A stretch of DNA of 64,000 nt from CAYSGL01 sp964520985. Lineage in GTDB: Bacteria > Pseudomonadota > Alphaproteobacteria > Micavibrionales > Micavibrionaceae. Under the pieces are notes generated by a model. It was not told the origin of the DNA, did no database searches, and saw only the letters and a program-made list of their open reading frames with translations. The DNA is taken from contig CAZFPB010000003.1 in NCBI GenBank assembly GCA_964520985.1, positions 1 to 64,000 of the forward strand. Direction: 5' to 3'. Positions 55,170 through 63,658 of this stretch are shown piece after piece (within the stretch, counting starts at the first letter, position 1; each line of letters starts with the position of its first letter). Position numbers and translations under genes: made by a program.

Positions 55170-55655
55170 GTGAGACACGGAATGAAACAAAGAAAACTGA
55201 ACCGCACCAGCGCGCACCGTATCGCGATGTTCGCCAACATGGCAGCGGCCCTGGTCAAGCATGAACAGATCGTCACCACTTTGCCGAAAGCCAAAGAACT
55301 GAAGCCGATCATCGACAAGCTGATCACCCTTGGTAAAAAAGGCGGTCTCGCCAATCGTCGTCTGGCGATTGCCCGTATGCGCGATGAAGAGCAAGTGAAG
55401 AAACTGTTCGACACGCTCGCAGCCCGTTACGAAACACGCGAAGGCGGCTACAGCCGCGTCATGAAAGCCGGTTTCCGCTATGGCGACAACGCGCCAATGG
55501 CTGTGATCGAGCTGGTTGACCGCGATGAAAGCGCCAAAGGCCAGGACAGCGGCGAATTCGTCGAGAGCGACGCCGAAGCCCATGAAGCCAAAGCCCCAGC
55601 CGCGAAAAAAACCGCTGACAAAAAGTCGCCAGCCAAAAAAGCCGCTGCTGCTTAG
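55170..55655 (+). CDS. rplQ: Ribosomal protein L17 with C-terminal tail
   Basis: A 161-residue exit-site protein; E. coli L17 has 127. I start it at GTG 55170, with AAAAGGAG 7 bases upstream, which gives the usual MRHGMKQRKLNRTSAHR beginning; the frame is open further up. The core ends near residue 120. The tail is rich in Ala, Glu and Lys (APAAKKTADKKSPAKKAAAA), like the tails of L22 and S17. It ends the alpha operon before a terminator. Confidence 0.97.
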   Translation: MRHGMKQRKLNRTSAHRIAMFANMAAALVKHEQIVTTLPKAKELKPIIDKLITLGKKGGLANRRLAIARMRDEEQVKKLFDTLAARYETREGGYSRVMKAGFRYGDNAPMAVIELVDRDESAKGQDSGEFVESDAEAHEAKAPAAKKTADKKSPAKKAAAA

Positions 55656-55670
55656 TCTGATATCCATTCG

Positions 55671-55699
55671 AAAAACCCGCCTTCATGGCGGGTTTTTTT
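55671..55699 (+). terminator. Intrinsic terminator after rplQ
   Basis: AAAAACCCGCC (55671-55681), TTCAT loop, GGCGGGTTTTT, then two more T. The symmetrical A and T runs allow use from both strands. Confidence 0.94.
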
Positions 55700-55708
55700 A
55701 TTGTCTGT

Positions 55709-55786
55709 CATTGCGAGCGTAGCGAAGCAATCCAGACTCTCGACAGTCTTGTTCTGGATTGCTTCGTCGCGATGCTTCTCGCAATG
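55709..55786. repeat. Imperfect inverted repeat, REP/MITE-like element
   Basis: The left arm begins CATTGCGAGCGTAGCGAAGC (55709-55736) and the right arm ends in CTTCTCGCAATG (55753-55786). The arms are complementary with a small insertion in the right one, around a 16-nt centre. Elements of this CATTGCGAGCGAAGC...GCTTCG...CTCGCAATG type are scattered in intergenic spaces of many alphaproteobacteria. It lies between the 3' ends of rplQ and panB, a usual place. Only one copy is in this window. Confidence 0.75.
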
Positions 55787-55791
55787 GCGAC

Positions 55792-56589
55792 CTAGGCTTT
55801 TTTACGATACAGATGCGCTTCCTCCGGGAAGCGGCGGGTGCGCACTTCGTCGGCGTAGGTCGCTATGGCGGCGGCGATATCCGTGCCGACTTGTGCATAT
55901 TGTTTGACGAATTTTGGCACGTGGCCTTGGGTGAGGCCGAGCATGTCATCGCATACTAAAATCTGACCATCGCAGGCGGCGGAGGCGCCGATACCGATAA
56001 CGGGAACATTCGTGGCGGCGGTGACAGCTTCTGCGGCGGTATCGATTGTGCCTTCGAGCACGAAGGAAAACACGCCGGCTTCTTCGATGGCTTTGGCGTC
56101 TGCGATCAGACGGGCGATATCATCCTCACTCTTTCCTTTGATTTTATAGCCGCCTTCCTTGACCACGTTTTGCGGCATCAGGCCAATATGGCCCATGACG
56201 GGAATGTTGTTTTGCGTGAGCAGGGCGATGGTGGGCGCATGCTCGATGCCGCCTTCGAGCTTCACGGCGTCGCAGCCGGTCTCAACCATGATCTGTTGTG
56301 CGTTCTTGAGCGCGGCCCGCGGATCGTCCTCGTAACTTCCGGCGGGCATATCGACCACCAGTAACGCCTCTGGCGCGCCGGCACGCACGGCGCGGCCGTG
56401 GCGGATCATCATCGGCAAGTCAGCGTCCAGCGTGTTCTGCGCGCCATAAATCGTCATGGCGACACTGTCGCCGACAAGGATCAGATCGACGTGTGGAGCC
56501 ATAAGAGACGCCATACTGGCCGTGTAGGCGGTCAGGCAGACATAGGGGGCAAGGGGGGATTTTCTAAAGGCATCAATTTTATCGGACAT
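55792..56589 (-). CDS. panB: 3-methyl-2-oxobutanoate hydroxymethyltransferase
   Basis: This 265-residue enzyme makes ketopantoate, the first step of pantothenate (and so CoA) synthesis. Seen are the metal-binding LVGDSVAM, the VKLEGG and GHIGLMPQ motifs, the LEGTID segment and IGIGAS. Length is normal. The gene diverges from rarA with 63 bp between the two start codons. panC is not in the window. Confidence 0.96.
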   Translation of the reverse strand: MSDKIDAFRKSPLAPYVCLTAYTASMASLMAPHVDLILVGDSVAMTIYGAQNTLDADLPMMIRHGRAVRAGAPEALLVVDMPAGSYEDDPRAALKNAQQIMVETGCDAVKLEGGIEHAPTIALLTQNNIPVMGHIGLMPQNVVKEGGYKIKGKSEDDIARLIADAKAIEEAGVFSFVLEGTIDTAAEAVTAATNVPVIGIGASAACDGQILVCDDMLGLTQGHVPKFVKQYAQVGTDIAAAIATYADEVRTRRFPEEAHLYRKKA

Positions 56590-56652
56590 AAGGGGAAATT
56601 AGGCCAAAAATGCGCCCTTGCCAAAAGAATTCGGGTGCCTACACTCACCTCC

Positions 56653-57954
56653 ATGCCCACTCTTTTTGACGCGTCCGATATGTCTCATGACGCCCCGCGC
56701 CCGCTGGCGGATCGGCTGCGCCCGCGCACATTGGATGAGATCGCCGGGCAGGATCATCTGGTGGGACCAAGCGGTACGCTGCGCCGCATGGTCGAGAGCG
56801 GGAAGATCGCTTCGCTGATTTTCTGGGGGCCGCCGGGCTGTGGTAAGACGACCATGGCGCGTATTCTAGCCGATCATACGGCGCTGCATTTCGAACAGAT
56901 CTCGGCGATTTTTTCCGGCGTTGCCGATTTAAAGAAAATCTTCGAAGCCGCAAAGATGCGCCGCGCCGAAGGCAAAGGCACGCTGCTGTTCGTCGATGAG
57001 ATCCACCGTTTCAATAAATCGCAGCAAGATGCGTTCCTGCCCGTTGTCGAAGACGGCACCATAACGTTGATCGGCGCTACCACAGAAAATCCGTCGTTCG
57101 AGTTGAACGGTGCTTTGCTGTCGCGCTGTCAGGTAATGATTTTAAACCGCCTCGATGAGCCTGCGCTGGAAAAATTGTTGCAACGGGCTGAGGACGAGCT
57201 GGGCCGCAAACTTCCGCTGGATGACAGTGCGCGCTCGTCGCTGAAAGCCATGGCAGATGGAGATGGGCGCTACGTGCTGACCCTATCTGAACAGATTGTT
57301 AATCAAACGGATGCTATACTGGATACCGAAGGGCTGATGACGCTCGTGCAAAAACGCGCGCCCCTCTATGACAAAAAAGACGAAGGCCATTATAACCTCA
57401 TCAGCGCGCTGCATAAGTCGGTGCGCGGATCCGATGTGGATGCGGCGTTATACTGGTTGTCGCGGATGCTGGTTGGTGGGGAAGATGCCCGCTATCTGGC
57501 GCGGCGGATTACCCGCATGGCGGTCGAGGATATAGGTCTGGCCGACCCGCAGGCGCTGCCCATTTGCATGAACGCCTGGGAGGCGTATGAGCGGATGGGG
57601 TCACCCGAAGGCGAGCTGGCGCTGGCGCAGGCTGTGATGTATTTAGCAACCGCGCCGAAGTCCAATTCGGCCTATGTCGCCTTTAACCGGGCATGGAAAA
57701 ACGCGCAGGAGACAGGGTCATTGATGCCCCCCAAACATATCCTCAATGCGCCAACAAAACTGATGAAAGAGATTGGCTACAGCGCCGGATACCAGTACGA
57801 TCCCGATACCGAACATGGATTCTCCGGGCAGAATTATTTCCCCGAAGAAATGAACCGGCAGCGTTACTACGATCCGCCGGAACGCGGGTTTGAGCGCGAG
57901 ATAAAAAAACGGTTGGAATACTGGCAAAAATTGCGCGAGAAAAAGAATGCTTAG
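56653..57954 (+). CDS. rarA: Replication-associated recombination protein A (AAA ATPase)
   Basis: A 433-residue ATPase (also called MgsA) that acts at stalled replication forks. Walker A GPPGCGKT is at residues 59-66, Walker B is LLFVDEIHRFNKSQQD, and sensor 1 is IGATTENPSFE. The C-terminal tetramer domain with DVDAALYWLSRML and APKSNSAYVA is present. I start it at 56653; upstream codons overlap panB and look unrelated. The next gene overlaps its end by 8 bp. Confidence 0.95.
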   Translation: MPTLFDASDMSHDAPRPLADRLRPRTLDEIAGQDHLVGPSGTLRRMVESGKIASLIFWGPPGCGKTTMARILADHTALHFEQISAIFSGVADLKKIFEAAKMRRAEGKGTLLFVDEIHRFNKSQQDAFLPVVEDGTITLIGATTENPSFELNGALLSRCQVMILNRLDEPALEKLLQRAEDELGRKLPLDDSARSSLKAMADGDGRYVLTLSEQIVNQTDAILDTEGLMTLVQKRAPLYDKKDEGHYNLISALHKSVRGSDVDAALYWLSRMLVGGEDARYLARRITRMAVEDIGLADPQALPICMNAWEAYERMGSPEGELALAQAVMYLATAPKSNSAYVAFNRAWKNAQETGSLMPPKHILNAPTKLMKEIGYSAGYQYDPDTEHGFSGQNYFPEEMNRQRYYDPPERGFEREIKKRLEYWQKLREKKNA

Positions 57955-58543
57955 ACTGATTACACAACTCGAGAACCATAGTACGAGCGATGAACGCGAA
58001 GAGAATGACCGCCGCCTGATTGCGCAGTTGCTTGCGGTGCAGGGCTCTGCCGCTTTATATCGCGATCTGTTCACGCCGGGCCACATTACCGCGTCAGCCT
58101 TGCTGATCAGCAAGGACGGCAGCCGTGTGCTGATGAACCATCACAAATTCCTGAATAAATGGATGTCTTTTGGCGGTCATGTCGATGGCGAAGTCAATTT
58201 GCTCAATGCGGCGCGGCGCGAAGTGATCGAAGAATCCGGTATTCCGGATATCCAGCCAGTCTTTGAGACTATTTTCGATGTCGATATTCACGCCATTCTC
58301 GCCAATGAGAAAAAGGGCGAACCCGCCCATTCCCATTACGATGTGCGCTTCTTATTCCAGGCAACTGGCGATGAGGTCTTTGCAGTAAGCGATGAATCGA
58401 CAGAGCTGCGCTGGTGCACGGCGCAAGAGGCGATGGATCTGGTTCAAGCCAATAACCCCGAAAGCCGCATGAGCCGCCTGCTGGGCAAATGGCAGGACTG
58501 GTATGAAAGTCAGGCATCAAAAGGCCGTCAGGGTATACTTTAA
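57947..58543 (+). CDS. Nudix hydrolase
   Basis: A 198-residue protein with a Nudix domain at about residues 45-175. The catalytic part REVIEESGI (91-99) is complete; the first Glu of the box is shifted by one residue (GGHVDGEVNLL). Such proteins cut nucleoside diphosphate derivatives; the substrate cannot be told. The N-terminal helical part of 40 residues is typical of related bacterial Nudix proteins of unknown target. It overlaps rarA by 8 bp. Confidence 0.87.
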   Translation: MLRLITQLENHSTSDEREENDRRLIAQLLAVQGSAALYRDLFTPGHITASALLISKDGSRVLMNHHKFLNKWMSFGGHVDGEVNLLNAARREVIEESGIPDIQPVFETIFDVDIHAILANEKKGEPAHSHYDVRFLFQATGDEVFAVSDESTELRWCTAQEAMDLVQANNPESRMSRLLGKWQDWYESQASKGRQGIL

Positions 58544-58567
58544 ACCGCCTTCAGGCGAATCGATTGA

Positions 58568-58596
58568 TTGACGTAAAGACCTGAAACGACGATAGT
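58568..58596 (+). promoter_or_regulatory. Promoter of fluC
   Basis: TTGACG (58568-58573) and GATAGT (58591-58596) with 17 bp between. The ATG of fluC begins 7 bases after the -10 box, so the mRNA is probably leaderless. No fluoride riboswitch fits in the available space. Confidence 0.58.
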
Positions 58597-58603
58597 CAGC
58601 CGC

Positions 58604-58984
58604 ATGATCTCCGTTTTATCCATTGCCGCCGGGGGCGCCCTTGGGGCCGTTGCCCGCCATTTCGCCAATATCGGCGCGGCCATGGCGTTCGGGCTGGCAT
58701 TTCCCTATGGGACCTTGATCGTCAATATTCTGGGCTCGTTCCTCATGGGCCTGCTGATCGGCATTTTCGCGCATGTGTGGCAGCCGCCGCAGGAGTTGCG
58801 CGCCTTTTTGACGATTGGTTTTCTAGGTGCTTTTACCACCTTTTCCACTTTTTCCCTCGATGCCGTCACGCTGTATGAGCGCGGCGATGTCGGGTTAAGC
58901 GCGGCGTACATCGCCGCCAGTGTTATTTTATCCATCGCCGGATTGTTTGCCGGCCTCTTATTGATCCGATTGGTTTCCGCATGA
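58604..58984 (+). CDS. fluC: Fluoride ion channel FluC/CrcB
   Basis: A 126-residue four-helix membrane protein that exports fluoride as a dual-topology dimer. The NILGSFLMG segment and GFLGAFTTFSTFS with the Phe box and Thr/Ser track are diagnostic. No ribosome binding site precedes the start. It overlaps the pseudouridine synthase gene by 4 bp (ATGA), a pairing seen in other alphaproteobacteria. Confidence 0.95.
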   Translation: MISVLSIAAGGALGAVARHFANIGAAMAFGLAFPYGTLIVNILGSFLMGLLIGIFAHVWQPPQELRAFLTIGFLGAFTTFSTFSLDAVTLYERGDVGLSAAYIAASVILSIAGLFAGLLLIRLVSA

Positions 58985-59961
58985 CCCACGAAGTTCGCCA
59001 TTTTACCGTAGAAAAAGACGATGACGGGCAACGCCTCGATCGGTGGCTGAAACGCTACACGCCGGAAGTGCCGTTCGTGCTCAGCCAGAAACTGATCCGC
59101 ACGGGACAGATCCGCATTGATGGCAAACGGGCCAAGCCGGATACGCGCCTGGTCGCAGGGCAGGAAGTACGCTTGCCGCCAGTGCAGTATAAAGAAAAGC
59201 AGGACGGCTATCGTCTGCGCGATGATGATGCCGAAATGATGCAAAAAGCCATCCTGTTCGACGATGGGGAAATTCTGGCCATCAACAAACCATCGGGCAT
59301 CGCCTCGCAGGGTGGCAACAATATCGAGCGCCACATCGATGGCATGCTGGAAGCATTGGTCAACCGTGAAGGCGTGAAACCGCGTCTGGTGCACCGCCTT
59401 GATAAGGAAACATCCGGCGTGTTGCTGCTGGCGCGTTCCGCCGAAATGGCACGCAAGCTGGGCGCGATGTTCGCGGGACGCGACATGAAAAAAATTTACT
59501 GGGCGGTCACGGTCGGCGTGCCGGAACAGCAATCAGGCGATATTCGCGCGGCTTTGCTCAAGCAGGATACAGGTCCCGACAAAGACAAAGTCATTGTCGA
59601 TGAAGAAAACGGTCAGCGCGCCTCGACCTTGTACGAAGTAGCCGACTTTGCGAGCAACAAGGCGGCCTTCGTGGCGTTCATGCCGCGCTCGGGCCGGACG
59701 CATCAGATCCGCGTTCACGCCGCCACCATGCTTGGCTGTCCGTTACTGGGCGACCGCAAATATGGCGGTAAGGAAGCGATCATCGAAGGGCCGGGCGTTG
59801 CCGGCCGCATTCATCTGCATGCCCGCAGCCTGACGTTCCGTCATCCAAAAACTGGGCGGAGCGTTACGGTCGATGCACCGCTACCGGATGATATGAAAAG
59901 AACGTTCGATGCCTTCGGCTTCAGCCAGGGTAATGCCAAGGGCTTGTTTTCCGACCAATAA
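58981..59961 (+). CDS. rluC: RluC/RluD-type 23S rRNA pseudouridine synthase
   Basis: A 326-residue enzyme that converts uridines in 23S rRNA to pseudouridine. An S4 RNA-binding domain (about 15-75) is followed by the RsuA/RluA-type catalytic domain with HRLDKETSG, catalytic Asp D141. It is translationally coupled to fluC. Whether the target is the RluC or RluD site cannot be decided from sequence, so the symbol is provisional. Confidence 0.9.
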   Translation: MTHEVRHFTVEKDDDGQRLDRWLKRYTPEVPFVLSQKLIRTGQIRIDGKRAKPDTRLVAGQEVRLPPVQYKEKQDGYRLRDDDAEMMQKAILFDDGEILAINKPSGIASQGGNNIERHIDGMLEALVNREGVKPRLVHRLDKETSGVLLLARSAEMARKLGAMFAGRDMKKIYWAVTVGVPEQQSGDIRAALLKQDTGPDKDKVIVDEENGQRASTLYEVADFASNKAAFVAFMPRSGRTHQIRVHAATMLGCPLLGDRKYGGKEAIIEGPGVAGRIHLHARSLTFRHPKTGRSVTVDAPLPDDMKRTFDAFGFSQGNAKGLFSDQ

Positions 59962-60003
59962 TCGCTTTTGCCGGACCGGGTTTGCCCGTATACTTTAGGC
60001 ATC

Positions 60004-60870
60004 ATGAGCGATGATTCCCTGATCAACACAACGGAAATAGACAAGCGCAAGAAAATGGCGCTTGGGATATCCGTGTCGCTCACGGTATTGCAGGTTTTAC
60101 TGTTACTGACCTACCGCAGTTATCTCGATTTCGGTCACCTGATTTTAACCATTCTCTATGCTGTGGTGGTTCTGGTCGCTTTCTGGTCGCTGCGCAAGGC
60201 GAAGATTATTCCGGCGATCGTGTCGATCGTTGTCGCCGCGGCTTTGCTGTATGGCGGTATTGCCAAAATGCGCTGGAATGAATCCTATCTGCAAGGCCTG
60301 ACCACGCCGCAAGCGTTTATTTTTGAGGATTACATCGAAAAATACCCAACGCTGGAGCAGCATATCTTTGCCAAAACATTGCGCCAGAAAGACTGGATCC
60401 GTCTTGGGGAATGGTGCATCAAGCCCGCCCTGAAACGTCAGCCCGTTCCGGGGTTCTGCCGTACGCCAGAAGGCATTCAGGATATGTACCGCATTGACGT
60501 GCAGGCAGAGATGGAAAAATATCTGCGTCGTATGCAAAAGACCGCCAAGGATATTCAGGACGGCCGGATTGAATCTGCCTCACAGTATCAAAACTGCATT
60601 GCCCAGCGCCAATGTGCACCGATCCCTTTGCTGCCCGATGATGTCGCGCCCGACACGCTGGACCCCAAGAGTACGCAATATGCTGATATCCGGCAGGCTT
60701 TCTGGGATCTGGTAGAGGAAAAAGGCATCACGGCGCCGATCTGCCTCTCCATGACTTTATGCCGCGGCCTGCGGGCCACAGGCGTTGTCGATTTTGGTGA
60801 TGGCGTAACCTATTCAGACACAAATGATGACGATGATGCCAGCGAAAATGCTGCACCACCGATCCATTAA
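60004..60870 (+). CDS. Unknown membrane protein with three N-terminal helices
   Basis: A 288-residue protein with hydrophobic segments at about residues 17-38, 42-62 and 66-85, then a soluble C-terminal part with six or seven cysteines (for example WCIKPA, GFCRTPE, NCIAQRQCAP), which could form disulphides if periplasmic. It ends in an acidic tail (DTNDDDDASE). No known family is recognised. TATACT ends 9 bases before the ATG and there is no clear ribosome site. The next gene starts 2-5 bp after its stop, so the two form a pair. Confidence 0.72.
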   Translation: MSDDSLINTTEIDKRKKMALGISVSLTVLQVLLLLTYRSYLDFGHLILTILYAVVVLVAFWSLRKAKIIPAIVSIVVAAALLYGGIAKMRWNESYLQGLTTPQAFIFEDYIEKYPTLEQHIFAKTLRQKDWIRLGEWCIKPALKRQPVPGFCRTPEGIQDMYRIDVQAEMEKYLRRMQKTAKDIQDGRIESASQYQNCIAQRQCAPIPLLPDDVAPDTLDPKSTQYADIRQAFWDLVEEKGITAPICLSMTLCRGLRATGVVDFGDGVTYSDTNDDDDASENAAPPIH

Positions 60871-60875
60871 CGGTG

Positions 60876-61787
60876 ATGAAAGCCACGTTCTCTTTGCCCG
60901 GTCTTTTACGCTTTATGGTCAAGGCAACCCTGATCCTGATTGTCTGCGGCCTGCTTATTGGAATCATTGCGTTAAAAGTGGTCGAGCGCTCTCCCGATCA
61001 GCTGAAAATGGGGTTTGAAAGTTATCTGACCCAGCTATCCGGCTACCCGGCGGAAATAGACAAACTGAACAAGGTTCAGTTTTTTCCCACGCTCAGCCTC
61101 GACATGAGCGATATCCGCTTCTGGCCGCTCGATGATCCCAACGGAAAAGCGATTACTGTCGAGCATGTCACCACTGATATGCCTCTCTGGTCGGTAATGA
61201 TCGGCCAACCGCGCTTTTCCATTCTCTCCCTTAAAAATATGGTTTTTGCCAAGGATGTAACGGGTATCGCGCCACTTTTCATCAAACAGATTGCCGTGAA
61301 TGAGACACGAGACGGACTGAGCGTAACGGGGATGGTCGATACGATGGCGCTGGAAGCCACGATCCCGTTGCAACAGATCGGCAATGGCGCAATGTATCGC
61401 ATGCCGCAGGCGCCTGTGCGCGTAACCGGGAAAATAGACGGTGGGCGCACACGCGGTAATTATTTTATTGATTTCAACAAAGATGGCTATGGCGCCACGG
61501 CGTCGTTTGAAACCTATCGGGCCGCCGATATGAACGCGATCCAGCTATTATTGCAACGCTGGGCCGCCGGCCGTCCGGACGGCGTTCTGCCGATACAGTT
61601 GCATATCGAGCGATTACGGGACAAATCAGGCGGGCAGAGCGGGCCGTATGTGGTGCCGGCTGTACGGCTGGAAAATGGTAATTTGCAACCGCTGCAATGT
61701 TTCTATAATAATCAGGGCCGGGCGCAGGTGGATACTCATCCTTGCGCCGCTTACTTTAAAGAACCGGATGCAAACCTGACGCCATGA
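60876..61787 (+). CDS. Unknown membrane-anchored protein, AsmA-like N-terminus
   Basis: This 303-residue protein has one N-terminal membrane helix (about 15-36, LILIVCGLLIGIIALKVV) and a large, probably periplasmic beta-rich part. The beginning, with LTQLSGYPAEIDKLNKVQFFPTLSLDMSDI, resembles the start of AsmA-family proteins (bridge-like lipid transport proteins), though it is much shorter. I start it at ATG 60876; GTG 60873 is directly before it. It overlaps the ATP12 gene by 4 bp. Function is not known; the AsmA link is tentative. Confidence 0.7.
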   Translation: MKATFSLPGLLRFMVKATLILIVCGLLIGIIALKVVERSPDQLKMGFESYLTQLSGYPAEIDKLNKVQFFPTLSLDMSDIRFWPLDDPNGKAITVEHVTTDMPLWSVMIGQPRFSILSLKNMVFAKDVTGIAPLFIKQIAVNETRDGLSVTGMVDTMALEATIPLQQIGNGAMYRMPQAPVRVTGKIDGGRTRGNYFIDFNKDGYGATASFETYRAADMNAIQLLLQRWAAGRPDGVLPIQLHIERLRDKSGGQSGPYVVPAVRLENGNLQPLQCFYNNQGRAQVDTHPCAAYFKEPDANLTP

Positions 61788-62494
61788 AGAAGTTTTATAC
61801 GCTCGTCTCCACGAAAAAGACCGATGAGGGATTTGCCATTCAGCTGGACGGCAAGAGTGTCAAAACACCGTCGGGCCAGACGCTGGTGGCGCCATCGAAA
61901 CCGCTGGCCGACGCTATCGTGCAGGAATGGGCCGCGCAAGATGACACCATCGATGCCAACTCCATGCCGCTGACCGCGCTGCTTAATACTGCTATCGACC
62001 GTGCGCGCGACCGCGAAACATTGACCAAATCGCTGCTCAAATATCTTGATACGGATCTGCTGTGTTACCGCGTGAAGGAACCGGCGGCGCTGGCGGCGCG
62101 CGAAAAAGAAACTTGGGACAAATGGCTGACCTGGTTTGATGAACATTTTGAAGTGCCGCTCGATGTGACGTTCGGCCTCGACGCGCTGAGCCAGGATGAA
62201 GAAGCGCACGACCGCGTATGGAATTATCTCGAAGGCCTTGATGAATATTACTTTGCGATCTTGCAGGTCGTGACATCGCAAGCCGGCTCTATTGTGATGG
62301 GCCTCGCTTTTGTCGAAGGCGAGATTACACCTGATGAGTTGTTTGATGCGCACTGGCTCGAAGAAAAATACTATGCCGAAATCGCGAACGAAGCCATACA
62401 TGGCGAAGATCCGGTGATTGCCAAGAAGCAGGCGGCGATGCGCGCCGAAATCGAGGCGGCGCAGCGTTTCCTCGATTACCTCAATGCCGAATAA
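61784..62494 (+). CDS. ATP12-type F1F0 ATP synthase assembly chaperone
   Basis: This 236-residue protein belongs to the ATP12 family, found in mitochondria and alphaproteobacteria, which helps assembly of the F1 alpha subunit. Seen are the FAIQLDGKSVKTPSGQTLVAPSK start and the conserved EWAAQ, MPLT, and DLLCYR segments. It is coupled to the unknown gene upstream and overlaps tag by 11 bp. The atp operon itself is not in the window. Confidence 0.92.
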   Translation: MKKFYTLVSTKKTDEGFAIQLDGKSVKTPSGQTLVAPSKPLADAIVQEWAAQDDTIDANSMPLTALLNTAIDRARDRETLTKSLLKYLDTDLLCYRVKEPAALAAREKETWDKWLTWFDEHFEVPLDVTFGLDALSQDEEAHDRVWNYLEGLDEYYFAILQVVTSQAGSIVMGLAFVEGEITPDELFDAHWLEEKYYAEIANEAIHGEDPVIAKKQAAMRAEIEAAQRFLDYLNAE

Positions 62495-63125
62495 GCCGGA
62501 AGACGGTCTTATTGTCGGACCTGATGGCAAGACCCGTTGCTGGTGGCATGCCAACGATCCACTGTACCTCGCCTATCATGATGAAGAGTGGGGAAGACCC
62601 TGCGCAGACGATCGTTATCTGTTCGAGAAAATATGTCTCGAAGGATTCCAGGCGGGATTAAGCTGGATCACGATTTTGCGCAAACGCGAAAATTTTCGCA
62701 AAGGCTTTGCCAATTTTACCATCAAAAAACTCGCAAACTTTACGGACGAAGATGTCGAGCGTCTCGTACTAGACGCGGGCATCATCCGTCATCGCGGCAA
62801 AATCGTCAGCACGATCAACAATGCACAGCGCGCGCTGGAGCTGACAAAAAGCGAAGGATCGCTGGCCGCTTTTATCTGGCGCTATGAAACGCCGGCCGCT
62901 GAGCGACCCAAAAAATTCGATGCGGCCAGCGTGCGTCCCATCACCCAGAGCGCGCAATCCGTTGCTCTATCCAAAGAACTGAAACGCCGTGGCTGGACAT
63001 TTTTCGGCCCCACCACGGCGTACGCGTTCATGCAGGCTGTGGGATTGGTCAATGACCACCTGCAGGGTTGCGTTTGTCGCCAGCCGTGTCTGGATGCGCG
63101 CAAGGCGTTTGTACCGCCGTCGTAG
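62484..63125 (+). CDS. tag: DNA-3-methyladenine glycosylase I
   Basis: This 213-residue base-excision enzyme removes 3-methyladenine. The CWWHANDPLYLAYHDEEWGRP segment with the zinc Cys/His, the GLSWITILRKRENFRK helix, and the zinc-binding end HLQGCVCR are typical. The start at 62484 lies in the end of the ATP12 gene; alternative upstream starts give no homologous sequence. Confidence 0.95.
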   Translation: MPNKPEDGLIVGPDGKTRCWWHANDPLYLAYHDEEWGRPCADDRYLFEKICLEGFQAGLSWITILRKRENFRKGFANFTIKKLANFTDEDVERLVLDAGIIRHRGKIVSTINNAQRALELTKSEGSLAAFIWRYETPAAERPKKFDAASVRPITQSAQSVALSKELKRRGWTFFGPTTAYAFMQAVGLVNDHLQGCVCRQPCLDARKAFVPPS

Positions 63126-63175
63126 CCGCTTCAAGCTGATCCAGAACTCTTTGCAATAAGGCCGACATCATCGTT

Positions 63176-63237
63176 ACAAGATAATACAATTATTGATTGC
63201 AAAGTCAACAAGATTAATTGTCAAGATTTTACAAGAT
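63176..63237 (+). repeat. Four CAAGAT direct repeats before the XRE gene
   Basis: ACAAGAT at 63176, 63208 and 63231 and TCAAGAT at 63221. The last three are spaced 10-13 bp apart, about one turn of DNA. They lie in the promoter region of the XRE-type regulator and may be its own operators. Confidence 0.5.
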
Positions 63238-63257
63238 GTTAGGTTTATTATTGGGTA

Positions 63258-63599
63258 ATGACCGTCTTAAAAGATCTCCCCGCGCTGGCCGATCGCCTGA
63301 TTTATATTAGAAAAATCAAAGGACTAACGCAGGCAGATCTGGCGTCTATGGCGCAAACCAGCCAGCAGGCGATCCAGCAGGCAGAAAGCGGCAAGGCCCT
63401 GACGCCGCGCTATCTGCCGAAGCTGGCGATGGCGTTGGACGTACCCATTGAATGGTTAGCCCTGAATGAAGAGGTGAGCGTCATGCCTCCAATCGGTTTG
63501 AGTGAAAAAGACGATGCCGTGCTGAGCACGTTTAAGGCGATGCCGAAAAGCGATCAGGACCTGATCTTCGAATTGATGAAGAGCCGCAGCAAAAAGTGA
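63258..63599 (+). CDS. XRE-family transcriptional regulator
   Basis: A 113-residue DNA-binding protein with a Cro/C1-type helix-turn-helix at about residues 10-66 (IRKIKGLTQADLASMAQTSQQAIQQAESGK) and a short C-terminal part. It has no ribosome site; TATTAT ends 6 bases before the ATG, which suggests a leaderless mRNA. CAAGAT repeats upstream may be operators for autoregulation. No toxin or phage gene is near, so its target genes are unknown. Confidence 0.88.
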   Translation: MTVLKDLPALADRLIYIRKIKGLTQADLASMAQTSQQAIQQAESGKALTPRYLPKLAMALDVPIEWLALNEEVSVMPPIGLSEKDDAVLSTFKAMPKSDQDLIFELMKSRSKK

Positions 63600-63658
63600 C
63601 CCCTTGAAAGTTTGTTGCGCAAAGCTATGTCATCCTTCTTCAACAAAAGGAGCGTACA

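Noticed and set aside
58544..58603. Fluoride riboswitch upstream of fluC
   Set aside because: The space is only 60 nt, the promoter fills half of it, and I do not see the conserved riboswitch segments.
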